Source: Armatimonadota bacterium | GTDB taxonomy: Bacteria > Armatimonadota > Zipacnadia > Zipacnadales > UBA11051 | NCBI GenBank assembly: GCA_003542955.1 | Contig: DPJP01000379.1 | Span: 32,455-41,434 of the forward strand | Length of the DNA stretch: 8,980 nt | Direction: 5' to 3' | In this document: positions 4,114 to 8,980 of the stretch, one piece after another | Layout of the letters: the number at the start of each line of letters is the position of its first letter | Numbering within the stretch: position 1 is the first letter of the stretch | The notes under the pieces: model-generated | What the model saw: the letters and a program-made list of their open reading frames with translations, nothing else | What the model was told of the DNA's origin: nothing | Database searches by the model: none | Program-made: the position numbers and the translations under genes

Positions 4114-6607
4114 CCTCCGGCCGGACCAGGATGACCCAGTCGGTCCAGATACCGTTCCGCTGCGTCGAGCCGGGCACGTACGCGGGGCCGGTGATCTTCA
4201 GAGAGACGTAGACATCGTAGAGGTTGGGGTCATTGGGCGAGCCCGGCTCGATTCCATCAGCCAGTGTGTAGAAGCGGTGGAGATTCACGCGCATCGGCCA
4301 CGGATGGCGCCTGAACATCGAGGAGCCGTACACCCCGGTGGACCTCCCGATGCTGTAACGCCCGATCCGGTACCAATGGTACTTCTCGTCGGCGGGCGCC
4401 TGCTCGATCTGCAGCACCGGGCCGAAGTTGGGCTCGCCGTCCGGCAGCTTCCGCAGGCCCAGAAAGTCGTCATACAGCCCCGTCGTCAGAGGCAGTGTGC
4501 ACGCCTCGGGATCGTCAACGTAGTAGACTATGGCTTTGCCGGCCGGGGTGTCGGCATCATCAACCAATTGTACCCGCCACCGGCCGAAGTCGGGGTAGAT
4601 CACGTGTCGAAGCCGCTCGCGTGGTATCTGCGCGAACTGCTCGGGGATCGGCAACTCCGTATTCAGCAGTGCCATCTCGTCCTCGAGTGCGGCCAATGCC
4701 TCCTGCCGGCGCTCGTCGCTGCGCATGTTGGTAGGTGCGCTGATCAGCGCCGCACGCATGGCATGGTACTCATCGAGCAGCGCCGGCCTGTCAAACGGCA
4801 TGGGGCCCCGAGCCGTCGAACTGACCTTGTCCCAGTAGTGCAGCAGACCATTGTACACGGGCACCTTTTCGCGCCAGACGCGGAGCTTCTCAGGCGAGCC
4901 TTCAGGGCACAAGCCATCGGCCTCGTCCAGAAGCTCGAGCGCCGTCGCGTAGAACTCCGCCGTCGGGTACAGCCGCCCGGCCGCCTGGAAGGCGTACGAC
5001 ATGCTCCCCGGCTCAGCCGCAAGCGCTCGATCCAGATGCTCCAGGTAAGCCTTCATCGGCGTCGCCGCGGGACCGTAGTAGCCGCCCATGAAGATATCCA
5101 CCAGCGGCTCCCAGGGCTGATGCGGGTCCAGCATCAGCTGAAAGGCCAGAAAGTGGCCAAGGTCGTGGAAGTTCTGAACGTTGACGCCGCCCTCGGCCTC
5201 GATGTACAGGCCCGTCACGTTATTGTCATGGAAGGTGTTCATGTCGGAGTGGATGACCGATGGCGGCACCATGTCCGGCGGGCCGGGAGTGGGCGCGCTG
5301 ATCGACAGGTTGAAGTTCCAGTAGTCCCAGACCATGACATGCCGAGCGATTGCCCCCCAGCTCTGCAGAAGCGCGAGGCGGTCGGCATTCACCGGATGGG
5401 TCAGTGCGCGGTAGCAGTCGGACTTGGTATACAGGTCGCAGTACTGAACCATCACATTGTCCGCCGGCCTGATTGTCCTCGGCGGCTGCTCGGAGCTGAC
5501 GTAGGCGAAGGTCCGGATGAGGATGTCGGGGTATTCCCGCCCGATCTCCTCCGCCATTGCGTTGACGAACCTCAGCACCGGCCCGGAATCACTGCCCTCC
5601 TCCTCGAAAAGAGCCTTGCACTCAGGGCACCGGCAGAGCTGGGATTGGTCATCCATCTGCGAGAAGTCATAGATGAACGGCAGGTTGACGTCGTCTGGTT
5701 TTGCCCTGTCCACCGCGATGAACTTCCGCAGGCTCTGCATCACAACCGCATAGACATCCGGGTTGGACAGGCACAGACCATCCCTGGCGAACCGGTCCAG
5801 CTCCTGCTCGGTCGCATTCTTCGCCACCAGCGCGGCCAGCCCCGGCGCCCGATGGCCGGCGCCGTCGTCGAGGTAGTACTCGGGATGGGTCTGGTAATAC
5901 ACGGACGGCTTGACGTAGTCGTAGAAGGTGTGGCAGCCGCGGGGCCTGACATTGACCTGACCGCCGCGGTCGGCACTGTAGTTGGCCAGCTGGTAGTTGC
6001 CGCGGTTGCGGAGAGTGAAGTCGTTATAGAGCTTCTTGTTGCCCGCGTTGAGGTCCTTGCCCACATAGTAGCCCTGGCTGACGCAGCGCACGCGGAATGC
6101 CGGCTTGTCCTGCACGTCAAGCGCGGGGATCGACAGATCGGGTATCTCCGGCACAACCTCGGCGTCCCAGGTCAGCCAGTAGCACCCGAGGGTCTCCTGG
6201 AGGAACTCGTAGACCGCGTAGAGCGTGCCCCGCGGACGGCCACCGCCCAGCACGAGCGAGCCATCCACCGAGCGGATGACCCATTCCTCATCCGCCAGCG
6301 CGGCGAAATCAACGCCGGCCGCGGTCGCGAACAATGTCTGCCCGACGAATATCGCCGGTCCCACTCGCCCGAACTCTGCTTCGGTGGTCGTCTCAAACGC
6401 GGCGCCGGTGATCTTCTCCAGGTATGTCGCAAGCTCGCGGGCCGCCGTCTGTTCGGCAGGCGTCGAATCGTCGGCGAGCACGATACTCGCGAGCGCGTGA
6501 CCGTCGGCGGCTACCGCCATCGTTTGAGCGGTCGCGGCGGCGAGGCAACCTCGCGATACAAACGCGCCCATGCACAGCAGGGCCACCAGCGCTCTAGAAC
6601 CCGTCAT
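4106..6607 (-). CDS. Exported DUF4838 domain protein, putative glycoside-hydrolase-like
   Basis: This is an 833-residue protein with a cleavable signal peptide (hydrophobic core about 6-17, likely cleavage after ATA at residue 27), so it should act outside the cytoplasmic membrane. Residues about 50-155 resemble the N-terminal domain of GH67/GH20-type glycosidases, with ARELATYLEKITG (56-68) and LGCYWLTWDAEVVPE (140-154). The central part (about 170-530) resembles DUF4838 (PF16126), with HPEYY (241-245), SQMDD (316-320), a CxCxxC motif (C325, C327, C330), WDYW (427-430) and GLYIEAEGG (466-474). The last 180 residues look like a beta-rich accessory domain. Substrate and catalysis are unknown; Glu470, Glu472, Asp319 and Asp320 are candidate active-site acids by inference. 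ATG 6607 is chosen because GGAG at 6617-6620 is 9 bases upstream. It lies 33 bases after alaS, as an accessory gene inside a housekeeping operon. Confidence 0.82.
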   Translation of the reverse strand: MTGSRALVALLCMGAFVSRGCLAAATAQTMAVAADGHALASIVLADDSTPAEQTAARELATYLEKITGAAFETTTEAEFGRVGPAIFVGQTLFATAAGVDFAALADEEWVIRSVDGSLVLGGGRPRGTLYAVYEFLQETLGCYWLTWDAEVVPEIPDLSIPALDVQDKPAFRVRCVSQGYYVGKDLNAGNKKLYNDFTLRNRGNYQLANYSADRGGQVNVRPRGCHTFYDYVKPSVYYQTHPEYYLDDGAGHRAPGLAALVAKNATEQELDRFARDGLCLSNPDVYAVVMQSLRKFIAVDRAKPDDVNLPFIYDFSQMDDQSQLCRCPECKALFEEEGSDSGPVLRFVNAMAEEIGREYPDILIRTFAYVSSEQPPRTIRPADNVMVQYCDLYTKSDCYRALTHPVNADRLALLQSWGAIARHVMVWDYWNFNLSISAPTPGPPDMVPPSVIHSDMNTFHDNNVTGLYIEAEGGVNVQNFHDLGHFLAFQLMLDPHQPWEPLVDIFMGGYYGPAATPMKAYLEHLDRALAAEPGSMSYAFQAAGRLYPTAEFYATALELLDEADGLCPEGSPEKLRVWREKVPVYNGLLHYWDKVSSTARGPMPFDRPALLDEYHAMRAALISAPTNMRSDERRQEALAALEDEMALLNTELPIPEQFAQIPRERLRHVIYPDFGRWRVQLVDDADTPAGKAIVYYVDDPEACTLPLTTGLYDDFLGLRKLPDGEPNFGPVLQIEQAPADEKYHWYRIGRYSIGRSTGVYGSSMFRRHPWPMRVNLHRFYTLADGIEPGSPNDPNLYDVYVSLKITGPAYVPGSTQRNGIWTDWVILVRPEEP

Positions 6608-6616
6608 CCGCAAGTT

Positions 6617-6620
6617 CTCC
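6617..6620 (-). promoter_or_regulatory. Ribosome binding site of the DUF4838 gene
   Basis: GGAG on the minus strand lies 9 bases before ATG 6607 and only 3 bases before the in-frame TTG at 6613. This favours ATG 6607, which gives a normal signal peptide beginning MTGSR. Confidence 0.5.
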
Positions 6621-6640
6621 AGTGTTGCAGTTCTCCGGGA

Positions 6641-8980
6641 CTACTCGAGCCCCGAGCGTAGTGCCTCGGCAGCTTCTTTCAGGGCGCCATCAAGCTGATC
6701 CGGACGGCTGCCGGCGCCCTCGGCGTAGTTGGGTCGACCGCCGCCACCGCCACCGCACGCCTTCGCGACGGCAGAGATGATGTCGCCGGCCTTCGCCCCC
6801 GCCGATACGGCGTCGTCGGTCACCTTGCACACCAGCGCCACCTTGCCGTCCTCGGCAGCGCCCAGGATAACCGCGGCCGGCTGCAGACGGGCGGCGAGCT
6901 GATCGGCCAGCTGCCCGAGCATCTTCCGGTCCGCGCCGGGGATTGCCGCCGCGACCAGCTTCACGCCGCCGATCTGCTCGGCGCCGGAGGCCAGTGCATC
7001 CACATCCACCGCGGCGCCGGCCGAGCGCGCATGCTCGAGCTGCTTTCTCAGCTCTCCAACCTGGTCTCTCAGATGCCCGATGCGGGCGATGATGTCATCG
7101 GTCGCACAACTCAGCTCCGCGGCGACCGCGCTCAGATGGTCGGCTACACAGCGGTGGTGGGCCGCGGCTTCTGTGCCGGTCGTGGCCTCGATGCGGCGTA
7201 TCCCCGCGGCGACACTGCTCTCGCTGAGCACGTGCAGGCTGCCGATCTGGCCGGTACTCGTGCAATGCGTCCCACCGCACAACTCCATGCTGATGCCCTC
7301 GGTTGTGACGGTGCGGACCCGCTGGTCGTACTTCTCCGTGAAGATGGCGATGGCCCCGGCATCAATGGCGTCGTCGTAGTCCATCTGCTCGGTTGCGACC
7401 GGCCGGTTGTCGAGTATCCACTGATTGCACAGCCGCTCGACCTCGACGAGTTGCTCGTGAGTCACCGCCTCGTGGTGGGTGAAGTCAAAGCGCAGGTGAT
7501 CGGGCGCCACAAGTGACCCCGACTGCGACACATGCTCGCCGAGTACGCGCCGCAGCGCCGTGTGCAGTAGATGGGTCGCGGTGTGGTTGCGCATGACTGC
7601 CTCGCGCCGCAGCGAGTCCACGCTTGCGGTCAGCCCGTCACCGACGTTCATCGCGCCGCGCTTGAGTGTGCCCTGGTGGAGTACCTTGTCGCCGTGCTTG
7701 ACGGTGCGTGTGACGGAGAACTCGAAGTCAACGCTCTGGAGCATCCCCTGGTCTCCGACCTGGCCGCCCTGCTCGGCATACAGCGGCGTCCTGTCGAGCA
7801 CGACGGAGAACTCGCCCTCGGCCCGTGCGGTGTCGACGAGTTCGTCGCCCTCGACTATTGCCAGCACTCGCGCCGGGCTGCTGAGCGTCGCGTAGCCGAC
7901 GAACTCGGTTGCTCCCAGGTGCGCCAGCGAGAGACTCTGCTGCACATCGGCAAGCCCCCCGGCGCCCTGGCCGGAGCGCACGCGCTGGGCCGCCATGGCG
8001 GCGGAGAAGCCATCCATGTCGACCTTCAGCCCGCGCTCGGCCGCCATCTCGACGGTCATCTCCACCGGGAAGCCGTAAGTGTCATACAGGGTGAAGGCCT
8101 TCTCACCCGGGATCGTATCCAGGCGATCCTGCTGCAATTCGATGACGAGGGCATCGAGCAGATTCAGCCCCTGCCGCAGTGTCGAGTCGAAGCGCTCCTC
8201 CTCCCGCAGGACGATGCGGGCGGAGAACTCCTCCCTGTCCTTCAACTCCGGGTAGTGCGCGCCCATCGCCTCGGTCACTGCGGGGATGACCCTGTGCAGG
8301 AACGGCTCTGTCGCTCCGAGTTGCCTGCCAAAGCGGTAGGCGCGGCGGATGAAGCGGCGCAGAACATACCCGGCGCCCTCGTTCGAGGGCACCACGCCGC
8401 CCGCCTGCGTGAATGCCGTCGCGCGGACGTGGTCGGTGATAATCCGCAACGCGAGATCGTGGTGACCATCCTGCCCGTAGTGGTAGGCGCCGCCGGTCTG
8501 GTCGTTGATGACGGAGATGACCCGGTCCATGATGTGGGCCATCTCCTGCGTCTCCGCGACGAACGCGGCTCCCTGCATCGCCATGGCCAGCCGCTCGAGC
8601 CCCATGCCGGTGTCGACGCCGGAGGCGGGCAGCGGAGTGAGCGTGCCGTCCTCGGCCTCCGTGTACATCTGGAAAACCAGGTTCCACACTTCGAGGTAGC
8701 GGTCGCAGTCGCAGCCGACGCGGCAATCGGGCTTGTCGCAGCCGAACTCCGGCCCCAGGTCGAGGTGTATCTCGCTGCACGGCCCGCAGGGGCCCTCCCA
8801 GCGCTCCGCCGGCCACCAGTTGTCCTTCCGCCCCAGCCTGCTGATGCGCTCCATCGGCACGCCCATCTTCTCGTGCCAGATGCGCTCGGCTTCGTCATCC
8901 TGCTCGAAGACGGTGACGTAGAGGTCATCGACGGGCATCTTCATGACGTTGGTGATGAAGTCCCAGCCAAACTCGATGGC
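6641..8980 (-). CDS. alaS: Alanyl-tRNA synthetase (5' end beyond window)
   Basis: This class II synthetase charges tRNA-Ala and edits mischarged Ser/Gly. The window holds the last 779 residues; roughly the first 100 (including motif 1) lie beyond the right edge. The frame is open to base 8980, reading AIEFGWDFITNV before the methionine at 8944. Recognisable parts in order are: WEGPCGPCSEIH, a cysteine-rich segment common in bacterial AlaRS (about 8690-8745), GVDTGMGLERLAM, the editing-domain zinc motif NHTATH (His at 7583-7585 and 7571-7573), its partner CGGTH (7265-7279), a helical linker, and the C-Ala domain with the six-glycine GGGGGGRPNYAEGAG stretch near 6725-6760. Length and domain order are normal and I see no frameshift. 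The stop is TAG at 6641-6643. Its promoter is not in the window. Confidence 0.98.
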   Translation of the reverse strand, partial: AIEFGWDFITNVMKMPVDDLYVTVFEQDDEAERIWHEKMGVPMERISRLGRKDNWWPAERWEGPCGPCSEIHLDLGPEFGCDKPDCRVGCDCDRYLEVWNLVFQMYTEAEDGTLTPLPASGVDTGMGLERLAMAMQGAAFVAETQEMAHIMDRVISVINDQTGGAYHYGQDGHHDLALRIITDHVRATAFTQAGGVVPSNEGAGYVLRRFIRRAYRFGRQLGATEPFLHRVIPAVTEAMGAHYPELKDREEFSARIVLREEERFDSTLRQGLNLLDALVIELQQDRLDTIPGEKAFTLYDTYGFPVEMTVEMAAERGLKVDMDGFSAAMAAQRVRSGQGAGGLADVQQSLSLAHLGATEFVGYATLSSPARVLAIVEGDELVDTARAEGEFSVVLDRTPLYAEQGGQVGDQGMLQSVDFEFSVTRTVKHGDKVLHQGTLKRGAMNVGDGLTASVDSLRREAVMRNHTATHLLHTALRRVLGEHVSQSGSLVAPDHLRFDFTHHEAVTHEQLVEVERLCNQWILDNRPVATEQMDYDDAIDAGAIAIFTEKYDQRVRTVTTEGISMELCGGTHCTSTGQIGSLHVLSESSVAAGIRRIEATTGTEAAAHHRCVADHLSAVAAELSCATDDIIARIGHLRDQVGELRKQLEHARSAGAAVDVDALASGAEQIGGVKLVAAAIPGADRKMLGQLADQLAARLQPAAVILGAAEDGKVALVCKVTDDAVSAGAKAGDIISAVAKACGGGGGGRPNYAEGAGSRPDQLDGALKEAAEALRSGLE

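Noticed and set aside
6543..6607. Lipoprotein signal in the DUF4838 protein (cysteine at residue 21)
   Set aside because: The residues before the cysteine (V-S-R-G) do not fit a lipobox because of the arginine at -2; an ordinary signal peptidase I site ending ATA fits better.
4106..6607. Assignment of the DUF4838 protein as a GH67 alpha-glucuronidase
   Set aside because: The N-terminal domain resembles that superfamily, but I could not identify the GH67 catalytic set, so only a general glycosidase-like description is supported.
3692..6661. A 989-codon open frame on the plus strand spanning ruvX and the whole DUF4838 gene
   Set aside because: It is antisense to two genes with clear family motifs. 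High GC with biased third positions keeps the opposite frame open. Its product is rich in Arg, His and Val with no recognisable domain, and it crosses gene boundaries.
6725..6760. GGC/GGT-type simple repeat near the end of alaS
   Set aside because: It encodes the conserved glycine run of the AlaRS C-terminal domain and is not an expanded repeat.
7031..7516. A 161-codon plus-strand frame opposite alaS
   Set aside because: It covers the antisense of the conserved AlaRS editing domain and has no family resemblance; a GC-driven shadow.

Overview
The window is a compact stretch of GC-rich bacterial chromosome (roughly two thirds G+C by eye). All seven supported genes lie on the minus strand, so transcription runs from the right edge to the left. 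In transcription order they are: alaS (5' end outside the window), a large exported DUF4838-type protein, ruvX/yqgF, mltG, a yqeG-family HAD phosphatase, aroE, and pilB (3' end outside the window). I see no tRNA, rRNA, CRISPR array, insertion sequence or phage gene. The long plus-strand reading frames are antisense shadows of these genes.

From alaS to aroE the genes are 13 to 40 bases apart and share one strand, which suggests a single operon. The only sizeable gap (about 200 bases, 945-1147) separates aroE from pilB. It holds small GC-rich stem-loops after aroE, a near-consensus sigma70-type promoter facing pilB, and a perfect 8-bp inverted repeat over the -35 box.

The order alaS-ruvX-mltG-yqeG-aroE-pilB resembles the order of the same housekeeping genes in Firmicutes (alaS-yrzL-yrrK-yrzB-yrrL and yqeG-yqeH-aroE in Bacillus). 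DUF4838 proteins are, in my recollection, most common in environmental groups such as Planctomycetota, Armatimonadota, Lentisphaerota and Bacteroidota. With the high GC and a type IV pilus ATPase, Armatimonadota or a nearby candidate phylum is my best guess. This is inference and would need a marker-gene tree.

Functionally the window combines translation (AlaRS), pre-16S rRNA maturation (RuvX/YqgF), peptidoglycan strand termination (MltG), an uncharacterised phosphatase (YqeG), aromatic amino acid synthesis (AroE) and type IV pilus or type II secretion assembly (PilB/GspE). The exported putative carbohydrate-active protein is the only accessory gene. I found no convincing new multi-gene system. 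The points most worth a second look are the promoter/operator before pilB, the missing arginine in the first c-di-GMP-type motif of PilB, and the DUF4838 gene placed inside a housekeeping operon.
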